DNA from: Arthrobacter sp. N199823
GTDB taxonomy: Bacteria > Actinomycetota > Actinomycetes > Actinomycetales > Micrococcaceae
Reading direction: 5' to 3'
NCBI RefSeq assembly: GCF_002929705.1
Contig: NZ_PJIN01000001.1
Location: 809,244 to 873,243, forward strand
Length of the DNA stretch: 64,000 nucleotides
A program made the translations under genes and the position numbers. Shown in pieces: positions 38,775 through 47,927 of this stretch (within the stretch, counting starts at the first letter, position 1; each line of letters starts with the position of its first letter). The notes beneath the pieces are model-generated. The model made no database searches and had not been told where the DNA came from. It saw only the letters and a program-made list of their open reading frames with translations.

Positions 38775-40274
38775 ATGACGAATCTGGCCTCAATTGTCCC
38801 CGCCTCCGCCGCAAGGAATCCGGGCGGGATTGTCATCAAACTCGATGACATAGAAATCACCTATGGCGCCCTAGAAGTGCTCAGTGCCAAGGTTGCGGCG
38901 TTGCTGGCCCAACGTGGTGTCAACCCGGGGGACCGGGTGGCACTAATTTCACCCAACCTGCCGCAGATGCCGCCCATTTATTACGGCATTCTGCGCTACG
39001 GGGCCATTGTAGTTCCTCTGAATCCGCTCTTGAAAGCCCGCGAAGTGGCCTATCACTTACAAGATTCCGGCGCCACGCTGGCCTTCGCGTGGGAAGGCGT
39101 CATGGCTGAAGTTGCCACTGGAGCCGCTGAGACCGGAACTGACATCATTCCCATTGACGCGAACTTCATGGCCCTAGTGACCCCGCTGGAGCCGATCCAT
39201 GAAGTAGCTGACGCAGCCAAGGACGACACGGCCGTCATTCTGTACACCTCCGGGACCACGGGCAAGCCTAAGGGTGCCGAGCTCACCCATGAGAACCTGC
39301 GCAGCAACGCCGAAGTATCCGTCAGCCTTTTCAAGAGCCGCGACGGGGACGTGATATTCGGCGGACTGCCGTTCTTCCACATCTTTGGGCAGACCTGCGC
39401 GCTGAACTCGGCCGTCATGGCGGGGGCTGCTGTGACCCTGCTGCCCCGCTTCGATCCGGTCAAGGCACTGGAGATCATTCAGCGAGACAAGGTCACCATC
39501 TTTGAAGGTGTCCCCAGCATGTACATTGCACTGTTGCGTGCCCCCGGCCGGGAAAACTATGACCTGAGCAGTCTGAGGCTGGCGGCCTCCGGTGGCTCGG
39601 CTCTGCCAGTGGAAATCCTGCACGAATTCGAATCCACTTTCAAAGCCACCTTGCTGGAAGGCTACGGCTTGTCTGAGACCTCACCCGTGGTCAGCTTCAA
39701 TCAGACCGACGGCGTTCGCAAGCCAGGTTCCGTGGGCACCGCGGTTACCGGAGCGCAACTGAGGGTCATCGATGACCAAGGAGCCGACGTCGAACCTGGC
39801 GCGGTGGGAGAAATTGCCGTGGCCGGCCCCTACGTCATGAAGGGGTATTGGAATAACCCCGAGGCGACAGCGGCCGCCATCCCTGACGGATGGTTCCGCA
39901 CCGGGGATCTGGGACGCCGGGATGAGGACGGCGTGTTCTTCATTGTGGACCGGAAGAAGGACATGATCCTGCGCGGTGGCTACAACATCTACCCGCGCGA
40001 GATTGAGGAAGTTCTGTACGAACACCCAGCCGTGGCCGAGGCTGCCGTTCTTGGCAAGCCCGACGACGTCCACGGTGAGGAAGTGTGCGCCGTGGTCGCG
40101 CTGAAAGACGGTGCTGCTGGTGCCGAGAACCCCGAGGCGCTGGCCGCGGAGATTCAAGAGTTCGTCAAGGCGCGGGTGGCCGCCTACAAGTATCCGCGCA
40201 AGGTCATGATTGTTGACGCACTGCCCAAGGGTCCCACGGGTAAGATCCTCAAGCGAGAGATCAACGTTTCCTAG
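38775..40274 (+). CDS. Long-chain fatty-acid--CoA ligase family protein
   Basis: An ANL-superfamily adenylating enzyme of 499 residues that activates a carboxylic acid with ATP and joins it to CoA. The P-loop-like ILYTSGTTGKPKGAELTHEN is near residue 155. YGLSETSP, RTGDLGRRDEDGVFFIVDRKKDMI and the catalytic lysine in KGPTGKILKREI follow. It starts behind AAGGAGC. The chain length of the substrate cannot be told from sequence; medium/long fatty acids are the likeliest. Confidence 0.9.
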   Translation: MTNLASIVPASAARNPGGIVIKLDDIEITYGALEVLSAKVAALLAQRGVNPGDRVALISPNLPQMPPIYYGILRYGAIVVPLNPLLKAREVAYHLQDSGATLAFAWEGVMAEVATGAAETGTDIIPIDANFMALVTPLEPIHEVADAAKDDTAVILYTSGTTGKPKGAELTHENLRSNAEVSVSLFKSRDGDVIFGGLPFFHIFGQTCALNSAVMAGAAVTLLPRFDPVKALEIIQRDKVTIFEGVPSMYIALLRAPGRENYDLSSLRLAASGGSALPVEILHEFESTFKATLLEGYGLSETSPVVSFNQTDGVRKPGSVGTAVTGAQLRVIDDQGADVEPGAVGEIAVAGPYVMKGYWNNPEATAAAIPDGWFRTGDLGRRDEDGVFFIVDRKKDMILRGGYNIYPREIEEVLYEHPAVAEAAVLGKPDDVHGEEVCAVVALKDGAAGAENPEALAAEIQEFVKARVAAYKYPRKVMIVDALPKGPTGKILKREINVS

Positions 40275-40335
40275 CGGTCACGAGCCGGCGCCGCCGCCGT
40301 CGACAGGCAGGTGAAGAGGGGCACTCGGGACGTTG

Positions 40336-40364
40336 CTGTCCCACCTCTCCACGGGATGGGACAG
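40336..40364. terminator. Hairpin between the acyl-CoA ligase and SIMPL genes
   Basis: CTGTCCCA (40336-40343) pairs with TGGGACAG (40357-40364) between two convergent genes, immediately before the SIMPL stop codon. Confidence 0.6.
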
Positions 40365-40365
40365 G

Positions 40366-41004
40366 CTAGTTCAGCAGCCACGTGGCCTGGACGGCCATCG
40401 TGACGTCGCTTTGTCCGGGTGCGATCTCCATGGCGCTGTCGCTCATCAAGGCGGCGCGGGCCATCATGGGGCGCGGCCCGCCCTGCGCCGCATTCACCTC
40501 GACGACGCCGGAGACTTCACCCAGGGTGCGGCCAGCCAGGCCAGCGTACAGTTCTGCGGCCCGGAGTGCATCGGCCCAGGCGGCGGTGCGTGCGGCGTCC
40601 TGCGCTTGTGACGGGTCGCTGACTACCGGGGTGAGCCCGTTGAGGCGGACGTTGTTGTTGCCGGTGTCCACGATGGCGGCGATGATTTCCTCCGAGCCCT
40701 TCCCATAGCCCAGCGGGACTGTCAGTGTGCTGGAGACGGTGTATCCGGTGACGATGGTGCCGGCCCCTTCCTGCCAACGGGTGTCGACGCGCACATCAAG
40801 TGAGGTAGAGCTGATCGAATTCTGGGCAACACCCTTGGCGAGCAAAGTGGCTGTCACGGCGTTGACCGCGGCACTGGCCTGTGAGTAGGCGTCCCGGACT
40901 GTTGGCTGTGACGCCTCAACGCCAATGTTGATATTGAAGAGGTCGGGTGCGGCCTGAGCACTGCCCTGCCCCGTGACGGTGATGGAGTGGCTGGTTTCGC
41001 TCAT
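40366..41004 (-). CDS. SIMPL (DUF541) domain protein
   Basis: The 212-residue protein has the SIMPL pattern: ITVTGQGSAQAAPDLFNINIGVE at the start, GYTVSSTLTVP in the middle and DALRAAELYAGLAGRTLGEVSGVVE near the end. No signal peptide is visible, unlike many relatives, so it may be cytoplasmic. The role is unknown; some members bind partner kinases or affect stress survival. It is the last gene of a tight four-gene minus-strand cluster (40,366-42,627). Confidence 0.88.
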   Translation of the reverse strand: MSETSHSITVTGQGSAQAAPDLFNINIGVEASQPTVRDAYSQASAAVNAVTATLLAKGVAQNSISSTSLDVRVDTRWQEGAGTIVTGYTVSSTLTVPLGYGKGSEEIIAAIVDTGNNNVRLNGLTPVVSDPSQAQDAARTAAWADALRAAELYAGLAGRTLGEVSGVVEVNAAQGGPRPMMARAALMSDSAMEIAPGQSDVTMAVQATWLLN

Positions 41005-41006
41005 AG

Positions 41007-41507
41007 TTATGTCTCTTTCTGGCTCTGTCCGGCGGAAATAGCTGGTGGTTTAACAAACGCAAGACGTCGCAATTGGTTCCTCAGGGCCGGAAGCCTGGCG
41101 ATGGTGGGCAGTTCGCGGTAGCCGCCCAAGGCCAGACCCGCGTTGCGTTCGAAGAAGTTGCGGCTGCCTGGATCCCCGGTGCGCCAGAGCGAGTAGGCGG
41201 CGCAGGCTCCATAGAGGGGAAAGAACGGTAAACCAAGGCACCACGCGTACTGGGTGGCGTGCCTGGATTCGTGGGCCAGCAGATCAGGGCGCGCATCAAT
41301 GTGGACACGGTCTGTTCGGTAGAAGATCACGTTGCCCACGGTGAACGCGCCAGCTAGCGGCAGCCTAGGCTGGTAGTTGGTGCCAAAGATCAACCCGTGC
41401 GGGCCCTTCTCGACCCGGGTGTGCGTCAGCTTCGCCAGCAGCAACCCGGCCGCCGTCGAAAGATTGATGGCATTGGCTGCGGCGCGAAGGCGAACAGGGA
41501 AACTCAC
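41007..41507 (-). CDS. Putative HExxH-motif protein
   Basis: This 166-residue protein contains LLAHESRHATQYAWCLG, an HExxH zinc-protease-like motif (HESRH), in a context like DUF4157-type domains. A short hydrophobic stretch (FPLYGACAAYSLW) follows. No signal peptide or further catalytic Glu is certain. It overlaps the upstream lipoprotein gene by 4 bp and lies 2 bp before the SIMPL gene. Metallopeptidase activity is possible but unproven. Confidence 0.72.
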   Translation of the reverse strand: MSFPVRLRAAANAINLSTAAGLLLAKLTHTRVEKGPHGLIFGTNYQPRLPLAGAFTVGNVIFYRTDRVHIDARPDLLAHESRHATQYAWCLGLPFFPLYGACAAYSLWRTGDPGSRNFFERNAGLALGGYRELPTIARLPALRNQLRRLAFVKPPAISAGQSQKET

Positions 41508-42025
41508 GAAGCGCTATCTGTCTGAGAAACTGTCCGGCTCTCTCTGAGGGTAAGTGCTTCTAATGCCTTGGCCGTGGCAGGTTTCAGGTGTTCACAGTTA
41601 TCTAACGGCCATGTCACGTTGATGGCTTGGCTGTTGGCATTCACAAGCCACAATTCAGGCGGGACATCTGCATAGTCAAGACAGCTCCTAGCGCCGCCGC
41701 GCTCGCTGGGCACCGCCAGTGCCTCCAGAAGCGGGGAGTAGTCCCCGGATAGATGGTCCTCACTTACCGTTCCGGCCGCGAAGTCTGGCGTGCACCGGAC
41801 CACATCGACAGGGACAAAGTCCTCCGGAACCCGCCCTTTGGACGGAGCGGTTGCCTGAGCGCCTGCCGGCGCTGGCAATGTCGTGGAACAGATGGCGGCG
41901 GGCTGAAGCGCCGCCGGCTCCGGCAAGTAAGTAGTGGAGCCTCCAAGAGAACTGCCACACCCAGCTAAAAGGATCACGGCGCCGGCCCATGCCGCTATCG
42001 GCAACGGGCCTAGAGACTTATTCAT
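41504..42025 (-). CDS. Lipoprotein, paralogue of the next upstream gene
   Basis: The product (about 173 residues) begins with a lipoprotein signal ending LLAGC, so it should be anchored outside the membrane. The mature part has VPEDFVPVDVVRC, LSGDYSPLLEALAVPSERGG and PPELWLVNANSQAINVTWPLDNC. It shares these features with the gene at 42,037-42,627 (PDGFVPDKVFIC, LAGDFTALLAALAVPSDKGE, LGLWLVNAAGDAVQVAWPTDTC), showing a tandem duplication. ATG 42025 has GAGGA 8 nt upstream; ATG 42040 overlaps the preceding stop and is an alternative. Function unknown. Confidence 0.78.
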   Translation of the reverse strand: MNKSLGPLPIAAWAGAVILLAGCGSSLGGSTTYLPEPAALQPAAICSTTLPAPAGAQATAPSKGRVPEDFVPVDVVRCTPDFAAGTVSEDHLSGDYSPLLEALAVPSERGGARSCLDYADVPPELWLVNANSQAINVTWPLDNCEHLKPATAKALEALTLRESRTVSQTDSAS

Positions 42026-42036
42026 GTTCGCGGTCC

Positions 42037-42627
42037 TCATTTACTCGGCATCGGAGCTGGAATTACCTTGACATCGACAATCTTCAACGCGTCAATGGCC
42101 TTTTGGGTATCCGGCTTCCCAAGCGTCATGCCACAGGTGTCCGTGGGCCATGCAACCTGCACGGCATCCCCTGCGGCATTGACCAGCCACAGGCCCAGCC
42201 GCAATTCCATCATTGCCGCGCAAACCGTGTTGGTTTCACCCTTGTCGCTTGGTACAGCCAGCGCGGCCAGCAACGCTGTAAAGTCCCCGGCCAGTTCCTC
42301 CTGTTGAACCTGGCGGGCGGATACTCCGTCAACTGCGACTTCGGCCGGACGGCAGATGAACACCTTGTCAGGCACAAACCCGTCCGGTACGGATCCCATC
42401 AATGTCGACGGTGACTGCGGGGTCTCGGGACCGTTGGGCCAGCTGGCGTCCATCGAAAGCAGGCAGTCGACGCGTTGCTGCACCCCGGCCGGTGACGGGG
42501 TGTAGTGAGTTACCTTGCCCGTATAGATGGTGCACCCAGCCAGCACCAAAGACAGCATCAGCGCAATGCAGGCCAGCAGCGCCAGGCGGGAAGCCGGCGT
42601 CGTACTTCTGCTGCGAAGGGTGACCAT
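42037..42627 (-). CDS. Lipoprotein, paralogue of the downstream gene
   Basis: ATG 42627 gives about 196 residues starting MVTLRSRSTTPASRLALLACIAL, with lipobox LVLAGC. The mature domain shares the FVPD, AALAVPS, LWLVNA and DTC landmarks with its neighbour. Four cysteines at corresponding places suggest disulfide bonds outside the cell. An upstream in-frame start at 42690 would add 21 residues before the signal and is less likely. It is the first gene of the minus-strand cluster and is divergent from pheS. Function unknown. Confidence 0.76.
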   Translation of the reverse strand: MVTLRSRSTTPASRLALLACIALMLSLVLAGCTIYTGKVTHYTPSPAGVQQRVDCLLSMDASWPNGPETPQSPSTLMGSVPDGFVPDKVFICRPAEVAVDGVSARQVQQEELAGDFTALLAALAVPSDKGETNTVCAAMMELRLGLWLVNAAGDAVQVAWPTDTCGMTLGKPDTQKAIDALKIVDVKVIPAPMPSK

Positions 42628-42778
42628 GAGCGTTAGCGTAACAAGACAGCAGAGGCATTGGGTCGCGAAGCGGTAAAGACTTGGGTTCAAAGCAGGCAGG
42701 TACCGTCAACTAGAATGGTTGCGGCGGGAGGAGCTACCCCGCCGCTTACTCGCACACGAGCTTAGGTAAAAACTGTAG

Positions 42779-43873
42779 ATGTCTGAGATGCCCCACATGA
42801 CGGCAGAGATGCCTGAACCAACCAACGAACCCGCAACGGTCCCGGACCCGCTGGACGAAGTCGCCATTGGCGCAGCCGTCCAGGAAGCGCTCGCAGCCAT
42901 TGACGCCGCAGCCACCCTGGACGAGCTGAAGACCGCGCGCCTGGCGCACACCGGTGAAAAGTCGCCGCTGAGCCTTGCCAACCGTGAAATCGGAGGTCTC
43001 GCCAAAGAGTTTAAGGCTGCCGCCGGAAAGCTCATGGGCGGTTCCCGTGGCCGCGTTGCCAAAGCGCTCGCAGCCCGCACCGAGGTGCTCGAAGCCGAGG
43101 ATGCCGCGCGTATTCTCATCGAGGAGACCGTGGATGTCACGGCCGCTCCGCGCCGCCGTCGCGCCGGTGCCCGCCACCCGTTGTCCACCCTGCAAGACCG
43201 CGTGAGCGATATCTTCGTGGGCATGGGTTGGGAAATTGCTGAAGGCCCCGAGCTGGAATCTGAATGGTTCAACTTTGATGCCTTGAACTTCAAACCGGAC
43301 CACCCGGCCCGTGAAATGCAGGACACGTTCTTCGTGGAGCCGCCCGAGGCGCACCTGCTCATGCGCACACACACCTCCCCGGTCCAGGTCCGTTCCATGC
43401 TGGAACGCGAACTGCCCATTTACGTGCTGTGCCCCGGCAAGGTGTTCCGCACCGACGAGCTGGACGCCACCCACACCCCGGTGTTCCACCAGTTCGAGGG
43501 CCTGGCCATTGACAAGAACTTGTCCATGGCGGATCTGCGCGGCACCTTGGAGCACTTTGCTCGCCTGATGTTTGGTGAAGAAGCCAGCATCCGCCTGCGC
43601 CCGAACTTCTTCCCGTTCACCGAGCCATCGGCCGAGCTGGACATCTGGCACCCCGGTGCCAAGGGTGGCCCGCGCTGGATCGAGTGGGGCGGCTGCGGCA
43701 TGGTCAACCCGAACGTGCTCCGCGCTGCCGGGATTGACCCGGAGGAGTACTCCGGATTTGCCTTCGGTATGGGCATTGAACGCACTCTCATGTTCCGCAA
43801 TGAAGTGGGAGACATGCACGACATGATTGAGGGCGACGTACGATTCAGCGAACACTTTGGGATGGAGATCTAA
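42779..43873 (+). CDS. pheS: Phenylalanyl-tRNA synthetase alpha subunit
   Basis: PheS carries the class II catalytic core of the alpha2-beta2 synthetase. The 364-residue product has an N-terminal coiled coil, motif 2-like residues in KVFRTDELDATHTPVFHQFEGLAID, and motif 3 in GFAFGMGIERTLMFR. pheT follows after 4 bp. A hairpin (42,721-42,745, arms GCGGCGGG and CCCGCCGC) sits in the leader; I find no Phe-rich leader peptide or T-box. Confidence 0.97.
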   Translation: MSEMPHMTAEMPEPTNEPATVPDPLDEVAIGAAVQEALAAIDAAATLDELKTARLAHTGEKSPLSLANREIGGLAKEFKAAAGKLMGGSRGRVAKALAARTEVLEAEDAARILIEETVDVTAAPRRRRAGARHPLSTLQDRVSDIFVGMGWEIAEGPELESEWFNFDALNFKPDHPAREMQDTFFVEPPEAHLLMRTHTSPVQVRSMLERELPIYVLCPGKVFRTDELDATHTPVFHQFEGLAIDKNLSMADLRGTLEHFARLMFGEEASIRLRPNFFPFTEPSAELDIWHPGAKGGPRWIEWGGCGMVNPNVLRAAGIDPEEYSGFAFGMGIERTLMFRNEVGDMHDMIEGDVRFSEHFGMEI

Positions 43874-43877
43874 GTAA

Positions 43878-46421
43878 GTGCGTATTCCACTGACTTGGCT
43901 GCGCGAGTACGCGCAGGTACCGGCTGAAGCAACAGCCGAAGACGTAATGACTGACCTGGTTAAGGTCGGTTTTGAAGAAGAAGACGTGCACCGCCCGCTC
44001 GATGAAATCAGCGGCCCCATTGTGGTGGGCCAGGTTTTGTCGAAGGAGCCGGAGGCACAGACCAACGGCAAAACCATCAACTGGTGCACCGTCCGCGTAG
44101 TGCCCGAAGGTGCCACCCAGACCCTGGATATTGACGGCATTGACCCCACAGGCGTGCAGGGCATTGTCTGCGGTGCGCACAACTTCGAGGTGGGGGACAA
44201 GGTTGTTGTCACCCTGCCCGGCGCCGTGCTGCCTGGAGACTTCCGCATCACCCCGCGGAAGACTTACGGTCACGTTTCCGCCGGCATGATCGCCTCCGTG
44301 CGTGAGCTCGGCATAGGAGACGACCATGACGGCATCCTGGTGCTCTCCACTCTGGGTCTTGACCCGGAACTGGGCACCGACGCCCTTGCCCTTTTGGGCC
44401 TGGACGATGAAGCCGCCGAAATCAACGTCACCCCGGACCGCGGCTACGCGTTCAGTATCCGTGGCGTGGCCCGCGAATACGCACACGCAACAGACAGTGT
44501 GTTCACGGATCCGGCGTCGCTGGTTTCGGTGACTGCCTCCACCGGTGAGGGACACGCCGTCGTCCTTGCCGACGAGGCTCCCATATACGGGATCCCGGGC
44601 TGCGACCGTTTTGTGGCACGCACCGTGAGTGGAATTAACACGGCTTTGCCAACTCCGCCGTGGATGTCCTCGCGCCTGCGCCTGGCCGGGATCCGTTCCA
44701 TTTCCCTGCCCGTGGATATCTCCAACTACGTCATGTTGGAACTGGGGCAGCCGCTGCACTTCTACGATGCTGGCAAGCTCGACGGCGCCATCACGGTTCG
44801 ACGTGCCGCCGCTGGTGAGACGCTGAAGACCCTGGACGGCAAGGTCCGCAAGCTCGACGCCGAGGACCTACTGATCACCGATGGCTCCGGTCCCATTGGC
44901 GTTGCCGGTGTTATGGGCGGGGCCTCCACCGAGGTCACCTCTGCTACCAGCACGGTGCTGATTGAGGCTGCGCACTTCGAAGAAGTCTCCATTGCCCGAT
45001 CACGCCGCCGTCACAAGCTGCCGTCCGAGGCGTCCAAGCGCTTTGAGCGTGGTGTGGATCCGTTGGTGGCTGACATTGCCGCCCAGCGCGCCGTCAACCT
45101 GTTGGTTGAGCTCGCTGGTGGCACTGAAGAAACCACTGCCACCGATGTGTTCACCGTGGTGGCTTCAGCTCCCGTCTTCCTGCCCTCCGGCTACACCTCG
45201 GCCCGCATCGGCATCGAGTTCACGCAGGCCCAAATCATAGGTTCGCTGACTGATCTCGGAGCGGACGTGGAAAAGGTCGACGGCGGATATTCCGTCACAG
45301 CCCCTTCTTGGCGCCACGATTTGCTCACCAAGGAAGACCTGACGGAGGAAGTAGCCCGCTTGGTGGGCTTCGATCTGATCCCGTCCAGCCTTCCCACGGC
45401 ACCTCCCGGACGCGGCTACTCGCGCAAGCAGCAGCAGCGCCGCCGCGTAGTTCAGGCACTGGCGGATTCCGGTTTGACCGAGATCATGGCTTACCCGTTC
45501 GTGTCTAAGGCGTCCAATGACGCCTTTGGCGTGGCCGAAGCCGGAGCCCCGCGCACTGCCGTGAAGCTGGCCAACCCGCTCAGCGAGGAATTCGGCTTCC
45601 TGCGCACCTCCGTGCTTCCGGGCTTGATTGAGATTGCCAAGCGCAACCACTCACGCGGTTTCCACGATCTGGCGCTGTTCGAATCCGGAATTGTCTTCCT
45701 GCCCTCGGACACTCTGGGCACGGCATCGATCCCGCCGCTCGGAGTGAAGCCCTCGGATGAGGTCCTCGATGCCCTCTACGACGGTATTCCCTACCAGCCG
45801 CTCACCATGGCTGCCGTGTTCACGGGCAAGGATTCACCGGCAGCCCCGTCCCACGCACCCCGTGCCTGGGACTGGGCCGACGCCATTGACGCCGCCCGTT
45901 TGGTAGCCGATGTGGTTGGTGTGGAACTGATCATCTCGCAGGGCTCGCACCAAGCCTTCCACCCGGGCCGCGCTGCCCAATTGACACTGCGGAGCGGTGA
46001 AGTTGTTGGCTACGCCGGCGAGCTTCACCCGAAGCTGTTGAGCGAGCTGAACATGCCTGCCCGCTCGGTAGCCATGGAAATCAACGCCGAGAAGGTCTTT
46101 GCCGCAGCGGCCGACATCATCGTGGCCAAGCCCATCTCCACCTTCCCGGTGGCCACACAGGATGTTGCTTTGGTTGTTCCGGCAGAGGTTGCTGCCGCGA
46201 CAGTGCTGGAGACGCTGCGTGAAGGCGCCGGTGAATTGCTCGAAGACGTGGCGCTCTTCGACGAATACCAGGGCACTGGCATTCCCGAAGGCCGCAAGTC
46301 GCTGGCCTTCGGCCTGCGCTTCCGCGCCGCTGACAGGACCCTGACCTCCGATGAAGCATCGGCAGCCCGGGCATCCGCCGTGGAGCTTGCAGCAGAACGG
46401 TTCGGCGCCACCCAGCGCTGA
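43878..46421 (+). CDS. pheT: Phenylalanyl-tRNA synthetase beta subunit
   Basis: The beta subunit (847 residues) contains the tRNA-binding OB fold (about 42-155), B3/B4 editing domain, the B5 domain, a catalytically inactive class II-like core and the C-terminal anticodon-binding ferredoxin-like domain (FPVATQDVALVVP onward). Recognisable segments include VMGGASTEVTSATSTVLIEAA and SEASKRFERGVDP. GTG 43878 starts the gene. In actinobacteria argC usually follows pheT; here the neighbour is an accessory lipoprotein gene. Confidence 0.97.
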   Translation: MRIPLTWLREYAQVPAEATAEDVMTDLVKVGFEEEDVHRPLDEISGPIVVGQVLSKEPEAQTNGKTINWCTVRVVPEGATQTLDIDGIDPTGVQGIVCGAHNFEVGDKVVVTLPGAVLPGDFRITPRKTYGHVSAGMIASVRELGIGDDHDGILVLSTLGLDPELGTDALALLGLDDEAAEINVTPDRGYAFSIRGVAREYAHATDSVFTDPASLVSVTASTGEGHAVVLADEAPIYGIPGCDRFVARTVSGINTALPTPPWMSSRLRLAGIRSISLPVDISNYVMLELGQPLHFYDAGKLDGAITVRRAAAGETLKTLDGKVRKLDAEDLLITDGSGPIGVAGVMGGASTEVTSATSTVLIEAAHFEEVSIARSRRRHKLPSEASKRFERGVDPLVADIAAQRAVNLLVELAGGTEETTATDVFTVVASAPVFLPSGYTSARIGIEFTQAQIIGSLTDLGADVEKVDGGYSVTAPSWRHDLLTKEDLTEEVARLVGFDLIPSSLPTAPPGRGYSRKQQQRRRVVQALADSGLTEIMAYPFVSKASNDAFGVAEAGAPRTAVKLANPLSEEFGFLRTSVLPGLIEIAKRNHSRGFHDLALFESGIVFLPSDTLGTASIPPLGVKPSDEVLDALYDGIPYQPLTMAAVFTGKDSPAAPSHAPRAWDWADAIDAARLVADVVGVELIISQGSHQAFHPGRAAQLTLRSGEVVGYAGELHPKLLSELNMPARSVAMEINAEKVFAAAADIIVAKPISTFPVATQDVALVVPAEVAAATVLETLREGAGELLEDVALFDEYQGTGIPEGRKSLAFGLRFRAADRTLTSDEASAARASAVELAAERFGATQR

Positions 46422-46422
46422 T

Positions 46423-46527
46423 CCCCACCCGCTCCCCAGCCTCGTACCTCGGTCGGGGCCCCTCGCGGGCGTGGGCCCATCCACCCGACTCCCAGCCTCG
46501 GCCGGGGCCCTCGCGGGCGTGGGCCCG
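46423..46527. repeat. GC-rich intergenic repeat, two units, downstream of pheT
   Basis: Two related units (about 46,436-46,479 and 46,491-46,526) each contain CTCGCGGGCGTGGGCCC preceded by CAGCCTCG. They match the repeat family at 14.4 kb and, on the opposite strand, 30.55 kb. The pheT terminator follows at once. Confidence 0.78.
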
Positions 46528-46532
46528 AGAAG

Positions 46533-46565
46533 TGACCCGCAGCTAACGCCGTTAACTGCGGGTCA
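46533..46565 (+). terminator. Terminator of pheST
   Basis: TGACCCGCAG (46533-46542) pairs with CTGCGGGTCA (46556-46565), extended by the inner TAAC/GTTA pairs and followed by TCTTCTTT. Confidence 0.85.
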
Positions 46566-46601
46566 TCTTCTTTAAAATGAGGTACCGGATCATAATGGGG
46601 C

Positions 46602-47072
46602 ATGGCATCAATTCGCGTCCGGCACCGGTACACGATCCTAGCCGCCATGGCCGTCTGTGCTTCAGCGGCATTGACGGGGTGTGCATCCAGCACGCCCGTG
46701 GCAGGAAGCCCGCCGTCACAATCGCCCGAGTCCGGTGACCCAGGGGAGTGGAAGCTTCTTGCCCCGGATCAGGTCACCCCGGAGAGCACTACGCTTCAGC
46801 TCGGTGTCTCCCGGGCGAGCTGTGCCGGAGGCGTGACGGGTGAGGTGCTGATCCCGCAGCTGACTTATGAGGCCGGCAGGATTACCATCAGGACGGACGT
46901 TGCGCCGTTGCCTGATGGTGCCTACACATGCCAAAGCAATGACTTCGTTCCCATCACAGTGGAATTGCAGGAGGCTGTGGGTAGCAGGGAACTCTTCGAT
47001 GCCCTCTGCCTTGATAGCAATAGGGCGGGCCATTCGTATTGCATGGACGGCGGGGTGCGCTGGGCTCCGTGA
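46602..47072 (+). CDS. Putative lipoprotein
   Basis: The 156-residue protein has a signal sequence with lipobox ALTGC near residue 27 and a Ser/Pro-rich linker. The small domain that follows has four further cysteines (SCAGG, YTCQSND, ALCLDS, YCMDGG) likely to form disulfides. It is a surface lipoprotein of unknown role. It is the first gene past the conserved pheT block. The following 283 bp holds no gene I can support. Confidence 0.78.
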   Translation: MASIRVRHRYTILAAMAVCASAALTGCASSTPVAGSPPSQSPESGDPGEWKLLAPDQVTPESTTLQLGVSRASCAGGVTGEVLIPQLTYEAGRITIRTDVAPLPDGAYTCQSNDFVPITVELQEAVGSRELFDALCLDSNRAGHSYCMDGGVRWAP

Positions 47073-47355
47073 ATCTTGAACTGGAGCCGACGCGCAGGAT
47101 GGGGCGCCCACGGTCAAGCCCTGCTACCAATCTCCTTACTCACTATCGTGCTCGTGCTGTTGGTGGGGCTGGTGCACTCAACTCGGCGGGTTCCGCAGCC
47201 GGCAGTGCATTTCATGTAGTTCACCTGCCCCTGAGACGTTGAGTGGCTCGATTCAAGTTCCCACACGTGGTGGAGCTCTGACGAGATAGTGGTGGACGTG
47301 AGGTCTTTGAGCGACGTTGATGGGGTCATGCATTTCACTATGCTGTAATGGTCTT

Positions 47356-47898
47356 ATGCAACTCAACCCTTACGGCGAATATGCGGTCCTGCTCGCTGGA
47401 TCGCTCGCCAATGACTTCCCTGCGGACCGTACCGGCATTTTCGAGCGGACACGTGAGTTCGGTATGACCATGAGTTTCACACAAATGCAGGATGATCATG
47501 CCTTGGTCCGCCGGGTGATCGATGACTGGCTGGATGTGGTCGACGCCCCTGATCACGGCGCACGGGCATCCTTGCTCAACGCTCACATGGCCGCCGCGAG
47601 TGCCTACCCTCGCCTGACAGACCACAATGGTGAAGGTTGGCACCTGCACTACCGGGATGAGAGCCAGACCTTGCCGCACGTTTTGCGTGCGGTGATCAGC
47701 GTGGGGACGGCCCTGCATCTGAGCACCCGAGGCATGAATCGACTGTCGCGATGCGCGGCTGGGCAGGCGCCAGGGGATCCGTGTACCGCTGTGGTCGTTG
47801 ATGTAACTCGCAATGGGCGTCAGCAATATTGTTCAGTGCGCTGCAATAACCGCGCTGCGGTCCGTCGGCACCGAGCCCGCGCCGGGTCTTCCGCTTGA
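47356..47898 (+). CDS. CGNR zinc-finger / ABATE-domain regulator
   Basis: The 180-residue product has an N-terminal ABATE-like domain (YAVLLAGSLANDFPADR onward) and a C-terminal CGNR zinc finger with a Cys near RLSRCAAG, C-x-x-x-C in YCSVRCNNRAAVRRHRAR. Such proteins are predicted DNA-binding regulators. ATG 47356 is chosen because upstream codons (from 47317) are not family-like. TATGCT at 47339 with TTGATG at 47317 could form a promoter with a very short leader. The target is unknown. Confidence 0.82.
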   Translation: MQLNPYGEYAVLLAGSLANDFPADRTGIFERTREFGMTMSFTQMQDDHALVRRVIDDWLDVVDAPDHGARASLLNAHMAAASAYPRLTDHNGEGWHLHYRDESQTLPHVLRAVISVGTALHLSTRGMNRLSRCAAGQAPGDPCTAVVVDVTRNGRQQYCSVRCNNRAAVRRHRARAGSSA

Positions 47899-47927
47899 GT
47901 TGGGACCGTGCAGCTTAGTGTGGGGAG

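Noticed and set aside
42715-42765. Possible leader peptide (MVAAGGATPPLTRTRA) before pheS
   Set aside because: It contains no phenylalanine codons and mainly spans a hairpin, so phenylalanine attenuation is not supported.
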